NCBI RefSeq assembly: GCF_005502465.1
Contig: NZ_SCOT01000001.1
Span: forward strand, 124,001 to 188,000
Direction: 5' to 3'
DNA length: 64,000 nucleotides
Source: Sphingopyxis sp. L1A2A
GTDB taxonomy: Bacteria > Pseudomonadota > Alphaproteobacteria > Sphingomonadales > Sphingomonadaceae
The position numbers and the translations under genes were made by a program. The notes under the pieces were generated by a model. It ran no database searches. It was not told the DNA's origin and saw nothing but the letters and a program-made list of their open reading frames with translations. The first letter of the stretch is position 1. Every line of letters starts with the position of its first letter. Positions 8,958 through 17,716 of this stretch are shown one piece after another.

Positions 8958-9981
8958 CGCCGCCGAAACCATGGCGCCGTCCGCCCGGCCCGCGATCGAA
9001 GGGTCGGCCGCCGCCGCCATCCTGCTGATGCTGCTCGACGAAAGCGAAGCCGCGACGATCCTGAAACATCTTGGCCCCGACGAAGTGCGCCAGCTGGCCA
9101 AGGCGATGTTCGACACCGCCAACGCCAGCGAACAGCAGATCGGCCAGGCGCTCGATCGCTTCGTCGTGCGCAGCCGCGATGTCAGCGCGCTTGCCATCGG
9201 CGCCGACGTCCGCATCCGCACCGTGATGAACCAGGCGGTCGGCAACGTCCGCGCCGACAATATCCTGGCCGCGGTCGCGCCGCAGCGCAGCGCCGCGTCG
9301 CTCGAAATCCTCCGCTGGATGGACGTCGAGGCGATCAGCGGTCTGCTCGCGGCCGAACATCCGCAGGTCGGCGCGCTGATCCTTTCGGTGCTGATCCCCG
9401 ACGTCGCCGCGCGCGCTATCGAAACGCTCGACGAAATCCTGCAGGCCGATCTGGTGCTGCGCGCCGCGATGCTGACGTCGGTTCCTGCGGCGGCGATCGA
9501 GGATCTCGAATCGGTCCTCGCCAGCGCCAATGTCGACGGCCAGCGCGTCGCCAAACAGACGATCGGCGGCCCCAGCGACGTCGCCAAGATCATGAAGAAA
9601 ATGCCCAAATCATTGAGCGAGCGGACGATCCGCGCGCTCAAAAAGACCGACAAGCTGCTCGCCCAGGCGATCGAGGAAGAGATGTTCATCTTTGAAAATC
9701 TGCGCGACCTCGACAAGAAAAGCCTCAGCACGGTGTTGCGCTCGGTCGATGCCGCCGAGCTCGCGGTCGCGCTCAAGGGTGCCGACGACGAGATGGTCGA
9801 CCTGTGCCTCGCCACCATGTCGCAGCGCGCGTCGGAAACGATCCGCGACGAAATGGCCGAAATGACGATGGTCAAGCGCGCCGACGTCGACGATGCGCAA
9901 AAGAGCGTGATGACGATCGTGCGCCAGATGACGGCGTCGGGCGAAATCATGATCGCGGGCGGCGGCGACGATTATGTCTGA
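8950..9981 (+). CDS. fliG: FliG, rotor switch protein
   Basis: This 343-residue C-ring protein binds FliF through its N domain and transmits torque from MotA through its C domain. Family landmarks are the middle-domain EHPQVGALILSVL and the C-terminal charged helix region MFIFENLRDLDKKSLSTVLR. GTG at 8950 is chosen as start because AGGAGGG at 8938-8944 is spaced five bases before it; a second GTG at 8944 would lie on that ribosome binding site. The gene overlaps fliF and fliH by eight bases each. Confidence 0.95.
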   Translation: MADAAETMAPSARPAIEGSAAAAILLMLLDESEAATILKHLGPDEVRQLAKAMFDTANASEQQIGQALDRFVVRSRDVSALAIGADVRIRTVMNQAVGNVRADNILAAVAPQRSAASLEILRWMDVEAISGLLAAEHPQVGALILSVLIPDVAARAIETLDEILQADLVLRAAMLTSVPAAAIEDLESVLASANVDGQRVAKQTIGGPSDVAKIMKKMPKSLSERTIRALKKTDKLLAQAIEEEMFIFENLRDLDKKSLSTVLRSVDAAELAVALKGADDEMVDLCLATMSQRASETIRDEMAEMTMVKRADVDDAQKSVMTIVRQMTASGEIMIAGGGDDYV

Positions 9982-10573
9982 TCGCACCACCGAAACCGGT
10001 TTTGCCCCGGTCACGCTCGCCGCGGCGATGGCGCGCAGTAGCGGCTTTCGCCCGCTGGCCTTTTCCGGCAACGCGCGCACGCCGCAGCCTGCCGACGGCA
10101 GCGCCGCCGAACTCGATCTCGACGACCCCTTTGCCCGCGGCCTGGCCGAAGGGCAGCGCATCGCCGAGGCCGCCTATGTCGCCGAACGCCACCAGCTGCT
10201 CGCCCTGCTCGCGGGCGCCGAGGCGCTGCAGGATGAACCGAGCGAGGAACTCGCGCAGTTGATCGCGCGCACCGTCGAACGGCTGGTGCACCAGATCGTC
10301 GCCAGCGCCCCGATCGACGCCGCCTGGCTGCAGGCGCAGGCCGAAACCGCCGCGGCGCTGGTCGCCGACGCCGACAAGGCGCGCACCCTGTGGGTCCATC
10401 CCGACGATGCCGCGCTGCTGACCGATTGTCCGTTGCCGCTGGCGCTCGAAAGCGACGCGGCGATGATGCGCGGCACGGTGCGGATCGAAACCTCGACCGG
10501 CTGGATCGAACATGGCCGCGCCGTCTATCTGGACGAATTGCACGCGGCGCTGGGCGAAGGATCGCCCGCATGA
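9974..10573 (+). CDS. fliH: FliH-like export ATPase regulator
   Basis: This 199-residue protein lies between fliG and fliI. In the flagellar export apparatus FliH holds and regulates the FliI ATPase and tethers it to the C ring. The sequence has an acidic/Ala-rich N half including DPFARGLAEGQRIAEAAY, the usual FliH GxxxG-like helix, and a C half with the SctL/FliH fold (WVHPDDAALL, near residues 135-145). Sequence conservation is low in this family, so position supports the call as much as motifs. It overlaps fliI as ATGA. Confidence 0.85.
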   Translation: MSDRTTETGFAPVTLAAAMARSSGFRPLAFSGNARTPQPADGSAAELDLDDPFARGLAEGQRIAEAAYVAERHQLLALLAGAEALQDEPSEELAQLIARTVERLVHQIVASAPIDAAWLQAQAETAAALVADADKARTLWVHPDDAALLTDCPLPLALESDAAMMRGTVRIETSTGWIEHGRAVYLDELHAALGEGSPA

Positions 10574-11901
10574 CCCGCCGCCTCGCCCTGTCGGCGCAGC
10601 AATTGCTCGACCCGATCGACCTGACGAACGCCAGCCCGCGCCGCGTCGGCACGCTTGTGTCGCACGAAGGCATCATGCTCGAAGTGTCGGGTTTCCCGCA
10701 GCCGCTGGGCAGCAACGTCCGCATCAAGTCGGCGAACAATGATTATGTTTACGGCGAGGTCGTCGGTTTCCGCGGCCAGAGCAGCCTGGTCCTGCCGTTC
10801 GACACCAACATGCCGCTGGTCACCGGCGCCCCGGTCGAGCCGCATGGCGCCAGTTCGATGGTCGCGTGCGGCAAGGCGCTGCTCGGCCGCATCATCGACG
10901 CGCAGGGCAATGCGCTCGACGGCCGCCCGCCGGTCAAATCGCAGTTTCAATGGCCGCTCGCCGGGCGCAAGGTCAATCCGCTGCGCCGCGGCCGCGTCAC
11001 CCGCCCGCTCAACATGGGGGTGCGCGCGATCAACGGCCTGCTCACCGTCGGCGAAGGCCAGCGCGTCGCGATCATCGCCGGCTCGGGGGTCGGCAAATCG
11101 GTCCTGATGGGCCAGATGATCGCGGGCACCGAATGCGACGTCATCGTCGTCGGCCTGATCGGCGAACGCAGCCGCGAGGTCAGCGATTTCGTCGAGACCA
11201 AGCTGCCCCCCGAAGTGCGCAAGAAGGCGGTCGTCGTCGCGGTTCCCGCCGACCATCCGCCGCTGCTCCGCCTGCGCGCCGCGATGCGCGCCACCGCAAT
11301 CGCCGAGGCGTTCCGCGCCGACGGCAAAAAGGTGCTGCTGCTGATCGACAGCCTGACCCGCGTCGCCCATGCCCAGCGCGAGATCGGACTGACGCTGGGC
11401 GAACCGCCGACGATGAAAGGCTATCCGCCGTCGGTGTTCGCGCTGATCCCCTCGCTGTGCGAACGCGCCGGGATCGACCGCGAAACCGGCGGGTCGATCA
11501 CCGCACTCTACACCGTCCTCGCCGATGGCGGCGACATCGACGATCCGGTCGTCGATTCGGCCCGCGCCATTGTCGACGGCCATATCATCCTGTCGCGCAC
11601 CCTGGCCGAACAGGGCGTCTATCCCGCGATCGACGTCGCCCGGTCGCTGTCGCGCACGATGGTCGATTCGGTCGATCCCGACCATGCCGCCGCCGCCGCC
11701 CGCTTTCGCCAGCTGTGGTCGGCGTATGAAGAGAATCGCGATCTGATGCTGATGGGCGCTTATGTCGCTGGCGGCGATCCGGTGCTCGACGAAGCCATCG
11801 CCCGCCGCGCCGACCAGCTCGCCTTCGTGACCCAGCCCGCCAAGGCGCAGGTCGATTTCGACATTTCCCGCCAAACCCTGATTGAAGGATATTCCGCATG
11901 A
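10570..11901 (+). CDS. fliI: FliI, flagellar export ATPase
   Basis: This 443-residue ATPase is related to F1-beta and energises unfolding and release of export substrates. Walker A is AGSGVGKS at residues 170-177 and Walker B is VLLLID at 255-260. The T3SS-ATPase signature region near PPSVFALIPSLCERAG is also present. The ATG at 10570 overlaps the fliH stop codon. An in-frame extension further upstream lies inside fliH and is a shadow. Confidence 0.95.
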   Translation: MTRRLALSAQQLLDPIDLTNASPRRVGTLVSHEGIMLEVSGFPQPLGSNVRIKSANNDYVYGEVVGFRGQSSLVLPFDTNMPLVTGAPVEPHGASSMVACGKALLGRIIDAQGNALDGRPPVKSQFQWPLAGRKVNPLRRGRVTRPLNMGVRAINGLLTVGEGQRVAIIAGSGVGKSVLMGQMIAGTECDVIVVGLIGERSREVSDFVETKLPPEVRKKAVVVAVPADHPPLLRLRAAMRATAIAEAFRADGKKVLLLIDSLTRVAHAQREIGLTLGEPPTMKGYPPSVFALIPSLCERAGIDRETGGSITALYTVLADGGDIDDPVVDSARAIVDGHIILSRTLAEQGVYPAIDVARSLSRTMVDSVDPDHAAAAARFRQLWSAYEENRDLMLMGAYVAGGDPVLDEAIARRADQLAFVTQPAKAQVDFDISRQTLIEGYSA

Positions 11902-12344
11902 CCGCCCGCACCGCACGCCGCAAACGTATCATCCGCGTGCGCACCGTCGAACATCAGATGGCAGAGGCCAATCTGGCGCGGGCCAATGGCGAACTCGCCA
12001 GCCTGGTCGAGCTCGCCAGGCGCCTCGAAACACTGCGCGTCGATCTGGCGATGGCCAAAGGCGCGGTCGCCGGCCGCGCGCTCAACACGATCGGCGAACT
12101 GTCGATGCGGCTCGACATCGCGCAGGAAAATCTGACCGCGCCGCTGGTGAATGCCAGCGCGCGCCGCGACCATGCCGGGGCGCTGGCGCAAAGCGCCATG
12201 GTCAAGGAAGAATCGGCCATCCGCCTTTACGACCGCAGCCGCAAATCGGCCGAAGCCGAAGCCGAGCGCCGCAGCGACGCCAACCGCCCGCACCGCCCGC
12301 GCGGCGGCATGCGCCTGCGCCTGATCGAAGGCGGCGCGGCGTGA
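11898..12344 (+). CDS. fliJ: FliJ-like export chaperone
   Basis: This 148-residue, charged, helical protein lies between fliI and fliK, where FliJ is expected. FliJ is a coiled-coil protein that inserts into the FliI hexamer like the gamma subunit of F1 and interacts with FlhA. Residues 15-115 are long amphipathic helices (VEHQMAEANLARANGELASL and onward), and the C-terminal tail is basic. The call depends on gene order and coiled-coil character. Start and stop overlap both neighbours. Confidence 0.75.
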   Translation: MTARTARRKRIIRVRTVEHQMAEANLARANGELASLVELARRLETLRVDLAMAKGAVAGRALNTIGELSMRLDIAQENLTAPLVNASARRDHAGALAQSAMVKEESAIRLYDRSRKSAEAEAERRSDANRPHRPRGGMRLRLIEGGAA

Positions 12345-13726
12345 TGAGCACGGCGTCCCTTCCCATGCCGCAGGCTTCGACCCCCGCGGGCTTCGCCGCC
12401 TTCCTCAGCACGATCGGCCAGACACCGACCGGCGGCGGTGAAGACAGTGGTTTCGAGCAGCTGCTCGCCGCAGCGCCGATGCCGGCCGCCGCGCCGGTCA
12501 AAGCCGCGACACCAATCGCCGTTGCGGGCAGCCCCGCGATGCCGACCGTCACCGCCCCGGTCGCTGTTGCGACGCCGGTTGCGACCCCTGTGGCGGCGCC
12601 GTCCACGACCATCGATGCGCCCGCCGTGACCGCAAAGTCGGCCGAACCCGGCACCGCCATCGCCGCTGACCCCGATGCAGCCGCCGCATCGGCGGCAAAG
12701 CTGCTGATCGCGGTCAATGGCAGCGCCCCGGCGCCGCAGCCGAAAACCGCCCGAGTCGTCGAACCGAAAACGGGCACCGATACCGAAACCGTCAGCGCGC
12801 CCGATACCGGCGCCAGCCCCATGATCACCGCTCCCGCCGAACCGGCCGCGCCAGTCGCCAGCACCGCGGTCATCACGCCTGACCCGATGGCGGCGGCGCC
12901 CGCCGTCGTCGCCGCGATGCCCGTCATCGCCGCGATCATCGCCCCGGTTGCCGGCAAGCCGACCAAGGCGAGCGAACCGGCCGCGATCGCGACCGGCGAG
13001 GCTGCCGCCGCCCCCGCTGCCGACCTGCCGCCGGCGACATCGCTGGCCAGCGGGCCGCGCCCCGTCGCTGCCAAGCCCGGCGCCCCGGCCAGCGACCCCG
13101 CCGCGATCACCGCGCCGGTGACGATCATGTCGCGCCCCACGCCGCCGGCCGCGCCGCGCGCGACCGCCGGAACCGAAGCGCAGCTCGCCAAGCCTGTCGA
13201 AGCCGCACCGTCGATGACGATCCAATTTGCCCAGCCGGCCGCTCCGGGCGCCGCCATCGCCGCGAGTGTCGCGCAACCGATGATCGTCACCGAACGCGTG
13301 CTCGACCTTGCCAGCGATGGCGCCTGGATCGACCAGCTTGCGCACGACATTGCCGCGACCAGATCGGACAGCGGCGACATCAGTTTTCGCCTGATGCCGC
13401 GCCACCTCGGCCGCCTCGACGTCGCGATGCTGGTGGGTGACGAGGGCGTGTCGCTGAAGCTCGACACCCAACATGAGGCGGCGGCGACGATCGTCACCGC
13501 CGCGCAGGGCCGCCTGGTCGAAGACCTGCGCCAGCAGGGCGTGCGCGTGACCGGCAGCGAAGTGACCTGCACCCCGGGGGACAATGGACGCCAGATGCAG
13601 GGCCAGTCGCAGGGTCAGGGCCGCGCCGCCGCGCAGGACGTCAGCCATCTGATCGAAACTGTTACCGAGCGCGTCAAAGCGCGCGATCCTGAAGAGGCCG
13701 CCGACCGCCGCGGCCGCTTTGCCTGA
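12344..13726 (+). CDS. fliK: FliK, hook-length control protein
   Basis: This 460-residue secreted ruler protein sets hook length and triggers the FlhB substrate switch. Most of residues 40-330 is an Ala/Pro/Val/Thr-rich low-complexity ruler with runs such as VATPVATPVAAP. The conserved hook-length domain begins near residue 340 (ISFRLMPRHLGRLDVAML), followed by a Gln/Gly-rich tail. ATG at 12344 touches the fliJ stop. The frame is also open further upstream inside fliJ, but that part is not FliK-like. Confidence 0.9.
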   Translation: MSTASLPMPQASTPAGFAAFLSTIGQTPTGGGEDSGFEQLLAAAPMPAAAPVKAATPIAVAGSPAMPTVTAPVAVATPVATPVAAPSTTIDAPAVTAKSAEPGTAIAADPDAAAASAAKLLIAVNGSAPAPQPKTARVVEPKTGTDTETVSAPDTGASPMITAPAEPAAPVASTAVITPDPMAAAPAVVAAMPVIAAIIAPVAGKPTKASEPAAIATGEAAAAPAADLPPATSLASGPRPVAAKPGAPASDPAAITAPVTIMSRPTPPAAPRATAGTEAQLAKPVEAAPSMTIQFAQPAAPGAAIAASVAQPMIVTERVLDLASDGAWIDQLAHDIAATRSDSGDISFRLMPRHLGRLDVAMLVGDEGVSLKLDTQHEAAATIVTAAQGRLVEDLRQQGVRVTGSEVTCTPGDNGRQMQGQSQGQGRAAAQDVSHLIETVTERVKARDPEEAADRRGRFA

Positions 13727-13743
13727 CCATAGAGGGTATCACG

Positions 13744-14349
13744 ATGACCAAGGATAAAGACGAAGCCGCGCCCAAGAAGAAGGGCAAGTTCAAAAAACTG
13801 CTGTTCATCGGCGTCGGCGCGATCGCGCTGATCGGCGCCGGCGCCGGCGCGGGCATTTATTTCGGCGCGCTGTCGGCGCACGAGGTCAAGCCCGAGGATC
13901 ATTATCCCAAGCTGGTCGTGCGCAGCGATGGCGAGGAAGCCCCCGCCGCCGAGGGCGAGGACAAGGAAGCGGCACCCAAGGTCGGCACCGTGTCGGTGCC
14001 CAACGACAAGTTCAAGGTCGACCCGCGCAAATATGAGGTCACCTATTACCCGATCACCGATGCGTTCACGACGAACCTCGCCGACGGGTCGGGCTTCTTG
14101 CAGGCGGGTATCAGCCTTTCGACCTTCTATGACGGCAAGGTTATCAATAATATCAAACGCCAGGCAGTGCCGATCCGCTCGGTCGTGCTTATGGTGCTGG
14201 CCGAACAGGATCCGGCGCTGCTCTCGACATCGCAGGGGAAACAACGACTGCAGCGGCAATTGACCGCTGCGATCAACGATGTGCTGCGCGAGAAAGAGGG
14301 TTTTGGTGGTATCGACAATGTCTATTTTACGAGCCTGGTGATCCAGTGA
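13744..14349 (+). CDS. fliL: FliL, stator-associated membrane protein
   Basis: This 201-residue single-pass inner-membrane protein associates with the stator around the basal body. A Lys-rich cytosolic N terminus (KDEAAPKKKGKFKK) is followed by one transmembrane helix at about residues 20-42 and an acidic linker. The periplasmic FliL domain contains VDPRKYEVTYYPITDAF and ends in YFTSLVIQ. It begins 17 bases after fliK, and its stop overlaps the GTG start of fliM. Confidence 0.93.
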   Translation: MTKDKDEAAPKKKGKFKKLLFIGVGAIALIGAGAGAGIYFGALSAHEVKPEDHYPKLVVRSDGEEAPAAEGEDKEAAPKVGTVSVPNDKFKVDPRKYEVTYYPITDAFTTNLADGSGFLQAGISLSTFYDGKVINNIKRQAVPIRSVVLMVLAEQDPALLSTSQGKQRLQRQLTAAINDVLREKEGFGGIDNVYFTSLVIQ

Positions 14350-15278
14350 CCGTTCGCGAAAAATCCGTCAAAGCCGTGCAACCGCCCGCCGCCCCGACCA
14401 CCGAGGCGGCCGACGCCAAGGCGTCGCTGTTGCTGCGCAAGGCCGAGGGCAGCTATGCCTTTCCGGCGCTCGACAGCGTTGCGGTCCAGTTTGCGCGCAG
14501 CTTGCGCGACCTGATCCGCGCGCTTGGCGTTCCGGCGATCCTGGTCGAGCGCGCCGGCGGCGAAACGATCAGCTTTGCCGACTGGAGCGCATCGACCGCT
14601 CCGGCGATCTTCTGGCGCTATCATGCGCCGCCGCTGAAAGGCCCGGTGCTGCTCGCGGCGCCGCGCCCGTTGCTGCTCCAGCTCGTCGACATCTTCTATG
14701 GCGGCAAGGGCGGCCTCGCCGCCGAACGCGAGGAACTGACCGATGCCGAGGACCGTTTCGCGGCGCGGCTGGGCCGCGACATGGGGCTGCAACTGGCCGC
14801 CGCATGGGGCGACAAGCTGGCCATGGAGCCCGAGCTCGACTGCGTGACCAGCGACCCTGCCAAGCTCGCCGCGGTGCGCGCCGATGACGACATGTTCGTC
14901 CAGCGCTTCATCCTGCGCGGCGCGCCGTTCGAGGGCCGGACGATCGCCTGCGCCTATCCGCTTGCCGCGCTGCGCGGTGTCGCCGGGGCCGAACCTGCGG
15001 CCGAACTGCCCGGCGCCGCCGATCCGGTGTGGGCGGGCGCGCTCAACAAGGCGCTGCGCGACGTCCGCCTGCCCGTCCGCTCGGTGCTGGCGCGCCCCGA
15101 AATCAGCCTCGTCAAGCTGCTCGCACTCGAGGTTGGCGACATCATTCCGCTCGGCATGCCGCGCCATGTGCCGGTGACCGTCGCGGGCCGCAGCTTTGCG
15201 GTCGGCAGCATCGGCGAGGCCAATGGCAACGCCGCCATCATGATCGAACATATCGAAAAAGGACCGAACCATGACTGA
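14346..15278 (+). CDS. fliM: FliM, rotor switch protein
   Basis: This 310-residue C-ring protein links FliG to FliN and is the target of CheY-P in the family. A variable N terminus is followed by the CheC-like middle domain (SYAFPALDSVAVQFARSLRD, FYGGKGG). The C-terminal SpoA domain follows from about residue 235 (LPVRSVLARPEISLVKLLAL). The usual N-terminal CheY-binding LSQxEIDALL motif is not visible, so CheY may dock differently. Translation starts at GTG 14346, overlapping fliL. Confidence 0.88.
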   Translation: MTVREKSVKAVQPPAAPTTEAADAKASLLLRKAEGSYAFPALDSVAVQFARSLRDLIRALGVPAILVERAGGETISFADWSASTAPAIFWRYHAPPLKGPVLLAAPRPLLLQLVDIFYGGKGGLAAEREELTDAEDRFAARLGRDMGLQLAAAWGDKLAMEPELDCVTSDPAKLAAVRADDDMFVQRFILRGAPFEGRTIACAYPLAALRGVAGAEPAAELPGAADPVWAGALNKALRDVRLPVRSVLARPEISLVKLLALEVGDIIPLGMPRHVPVTVAGRSFAVGSIGEANGNAAIMIEHIEKGPNHD

Positions 15279-15609
15279 CCTCAGCGACGCCCCGACGGCG
15301 CCCCGCGCCGACCGCCGCGACAACAAAAATATCGCTGCGGCGCCCAATTTCGATCTGCTGGCCGGCGTCTCGCTGCGCGTGTCGGTCGAGGTCGGATCGA
15401 CCTCGATGACCCTCGCCGAGCTGCTCGCGATCGACGAAGGCAGCGTGATCGAACTCGACCGCGCCGCCACCGACCTGCTCGATATTTACGCCAACGGCAC
15501 CCTGATCGCCAAAGGCGAGATCGTCAGCGTCGATGGCCGTTACGGCATCCAGGTCGCCGAAGTCGTCGCCCCGGCGCGCGGCCTCGAAGGCTTTGAGCGG
15601 AGAGCCTGA
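15271..15609 (+). CDS. fliN: FliN, rotor switch protein
   Basis: This 112-residue SpoA-domain protein is the base of the C ring and also helps dock FliH-FliI. The domain runs from about residue 30 to 100 with the family core LLAGVSLRVSVEVGSTSMTL, a GSVIELDR turn and NGTLIAKGEIV. It overlaps fliM by eight bases and fliO by one base. Confidence 0.95.
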   Translation: MTDLSDAPTAPRADRRDNKNIAAAPNFDLLAGVSLRVSVEVGSTSMTLAELLAIDEGSVIELDRAATDLLDIYANGTLIAKGEIVSVDGRYGIQVAEVVAPARGLEGFERRA

Positions 15610-15887
15610 TGTTCGAATATATCCTCCGCCTGCTCATCCTGCTGCCGCTCGTCGGCGGCATGGCGTGGGGCAGCCTGTGGCTGTGGAAGCGCGTCCAGAT
15701 GGGGGTGCCGCTCGTCGGCGGGGCCGCGAAAACGCGCGCCGTCGAGATGGTCGATGTGCTGCCGCTCGGCCCGGGATCGAAGCTCGCGGTGGTCGAATTC
15801 GCCGGACAGCGGATTCTGGTCGCGGTGTCGCGGAACGGCATCACCCGCATCGCCGACGACAATCAGGGCGACTTCCATGCAGATTGA
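15609..15887 (+). CDS. fliO: FliO, export gate assembly protein
   Basis: This 92-residue protein has one N-terminal transmembrane helix (YILRLLILLPLVGGMAWGSL) and a small soluble FliO domain (VEMVDVLPLGPGSKLAVVEF). FliO is a scaffold for FliP ring assembly. The ORF overlaps fliN and fliP, matching the standard fliN-fliO-fliP order. Confidence 0.85.
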   Translation: MFEYILRLLILLPLVGGMAWGSLWLWKRVQMGVPLVGGAAKTRAVEMVDVLPLGPGSKLAVVEFAGQRILVAVSRNGITRIADDNQGDFHAD

Positions 15888-16647
15888 TCGCAAGACCGGG
15901 CTGCGCGCCGCGGCGCTGATCGGCAGCCTCGCGCTGCTCTGCGCCGCGCCCGCCGCTTATGCGCAGACCGCCGACGGCCTCAGCCGCGCGGTGAACGACA
16001 TCGGCGGCGACGGCCGACCGCTCAGCCTGTCGCTGCAAATCCTGGTCCTGATGAGCCTGTTGACGGTGCTGCCGTCGCTGCTGTTGATGATGACCAGCTT
16101 CACCCGCATCATCATCGTGCTGTCGATCCTGCGCCATGCGCTCGGCCTGCAACAGACGCCGCCGAACCAGGTGCTGGTGGGGCTCAGCCTGTTCCTGTCG
16201 CTGTTCGTGATGCAGCCGGTGATCAGCGAGGTGAACCGCGTCGCGATCGAACCCTATGGTCAGGAACAGATCGACATCGGCGAAGCCGTGTCGCGATCGG
16301 GCACCGCGCTACATGGGTTCATGATGACCCAGACGCGCAAGACCGACCTGATGATGTTCGCCAAGATCGCCAAGGCGCCGACCTATGCCAGCCCCAAGGA
16401 CGTCCCCTTCTCGATCCTGCTGCCCGCCTTTGTCACCAGCGAATTGAAGACCGCGTTCCAGATCGGTTTCCTGATCTTCCTGCCCTTCCTCGTCATCGAT
16501 CTGATCGTCGCATCGGCGCTGATGTCGCTCGGCATGATGATGTTGTCGCCGACGATCATCTCGATGCCGTTCAAGCTGCTCTTGTTCGTGCTCGTCGATG
16601 GCTGGGCGCTGACGATGGGCTCGCTCGCCGCTTCGTTCGGGACTTAG
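15877..16647 (+). CDS. fliP: FliP, export gate membrane protein
   Basis: This 256-residue core subunit of the flagellar type III export gate forms the FliP5Q4R1 complex. A cleavable signal peptide is visible (RAAALIGSLALLCAAPAAYAQ), as known for FliP. The body carries SFTRIIIVLSILRHALGLQQTPPNQV, split by the long periplasmic loop, and the FliP signature FVTSELKTAFQIGFLIFLP near residues 185-203. The ATG at 15877 lies inside fliO. An upstream in-frame stretch is a shadow of fliO. Confidence 0.95.
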   Translation: MQIDRKTGLRAAALIGSLALLCAAPAAYAQTADGLSRAVNDIGGDGRPLSLSLQILVLMSLLTVLPSLLLMMTSFTRIIIVLSILRHALGLQQTPPNQVLVGLSLFLSLFVMQPVISEVNRVAIEPYGQEQIDIGEAVSRSGTALHGFMMTQTRKTDLMMFAKIAKAPTYASPKDVPFSILLPAFVTSELKTAFQIGFLIFLPFLVIDLIVASALMSLGMMMLSPTIISMPFKLLLFVLVDGWALTMGSLAASFGT

Positions 16648-16656
16648 GGGCCTAAC

Positions 16657-16926
16657 GTGGAAACCGACTATTTCATCGGCATGGCGCAGCAATCCTTATG
16701 GATCCTCGCCCTCGCTTCGGCGCCGATCCTGCTCCCGGTGCTCGTCATCGGGGTGCTGCTCGGCATGGTTCAGGCGGCGACGTCGATCAACGAACAGACG
16801 CTGACCTTTGTCCCCAAGCTGATCGTCGCGGCGATCTGCCTTGCGATCTTTGGCGGCAGCATCCTGGTGCTGCTCACCGATTTTACCCGCGACATCTTCG
16901 CCCAGATCCCGGCGCTGGTGCGCTAA
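16657..16926 (+). CDS. fliQ: FliQ, export gate membrane protein
   Basis: This 89-residue protein has two transmembrane helices, at about residues 14-37 and 51-72. The family core VQAATSINEQTLTFVPKL lies between them. It starts at GTG, nine bases after fliP, and stops eight bases before fliR. Confidence 0.95.
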   Translation: METDYFIGMAQQSLWILALASAPILLPVLVIGVLLGMVQAATSINEQTLTFVPKLIVAAICLAIFGGSILVLLTDFTRDIFAQIPALVR

Positions 16927-16933
16927 ACCGGCT

Positions 16934-17713
16934 GTGGACCCCGCCGACATCCCGAATATCGAGGCGATGCTCCAGCTGTGGATGCTGGCGATGATCCGCC
17001 CCGGTGCGGCGTTCATCGCCGCGCCGGTATTCGGCGCGACCAGCGTCCCGATCCAGCTGCGGCTGGTCATCGCGCTCGCGGTCGGGGTGCCCGCGGTGGC
17101 GGCATCGGGCATGGCATTGCCCCCCGAAGGCATTGTGTCGGTCCCCGGCCTGCTGCTCGTCATCGGCGAGGTCGTGATCGGCCTCGGCATCGGCTTCATT
17201 CTCCAGATGGGACTCGCCGCCGCCTTGCTGGCGGGCGAGGCGATCAGCAACGCGATGGGGCTGGGCTTTGCGTCGATGGTCGATCCGCTCAGCGGCGCAT
17301 CGAGTTCGGCGATCGGCCAGTTCCTGTCGATGCTCGCGACCGCGCTGTTCCTCGCCGCCGACGGCCATCTGGTGCTGATCGACATCATCGTCGACAGCTA
17401 CACCGCCCTCCCACCCGGCAACGCCTTCCCCTCGTTCGAGGCTATCGGCGGCGTGCTGCGGTTCGGCAGCCTGATGTTCGCCGCGGCGTTGACGATCGCG
17501 ATGCCGGTCGGCTTTGTGCTGATCCTGGTCCAGATCATCATGGGCGTGATCGGCCGTTCGGCCCCCGCGCTCAACCTGTTCGCGGTCGGTATTCCCGCGA
17601 CCCTGCTCGCCGGCATCATCCTGCTCGGCGTCGCGACCCCGGCGATGGCCGAAGCGATCGTTCGTATCCTGTCCGACGCGCTCGACGGCGCGCGGATGTT
17701 CGCGGGGCTCTGA
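16934..17713 (+). CDS. fliR: FliR, export gate membrane protein
   Basis: This 259-residue polytopic protein completes the FliPQR gate. It has hydrophobic segments throughout, with RPGAAFIAAPVFGATSVPIQ near residues 20-40 and GEAISNAMGLGFASMVDPLSG near 102-122, both typical of FliR. The start is the GTG at 16934 (VDPADIPNIEAM); the frame upstream runs through fliQ and is not real. The stop lies three bases before the flhB GTG. Confidence 0.93.
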   Translation: MDPADIPNIEAMLQLWMLAMIRPGAAFIAAPVFGATSVPIQLRLVIALAVGVPAVAASGMALPPEGIVSVPGLLLVIGEVVIGLGIGFILQMGLAAALLAGEAISNAMGLGFASMVDPLSGASSSAIGQFLSMLATALFLAADGHLVLIDIIVDSYTALPPGNAFPSFEAIGGVLRFGSLMFAAALTIAMPVGFVLILVQIIMGVIGRSAPALNLFAVGIPATLLAGIILLGVATPAMAEAIVRILSDALDGARMFAGL

Positions 17714-17716
17714 CCC

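Noticed and set aside
6864-9950. Very long open frame on the minus strand opposite fliF and fliG
   Set aside because: The plus strand encodes unmistakable FliF and FliG; the antisense frame is low-complexity Arg/Ala/Gly sequence produced by G/C third-position bias. The same applies to long minus frames over dnaE2 (2965-4497), fliK (12202-13648) and flhB (16883-18826).
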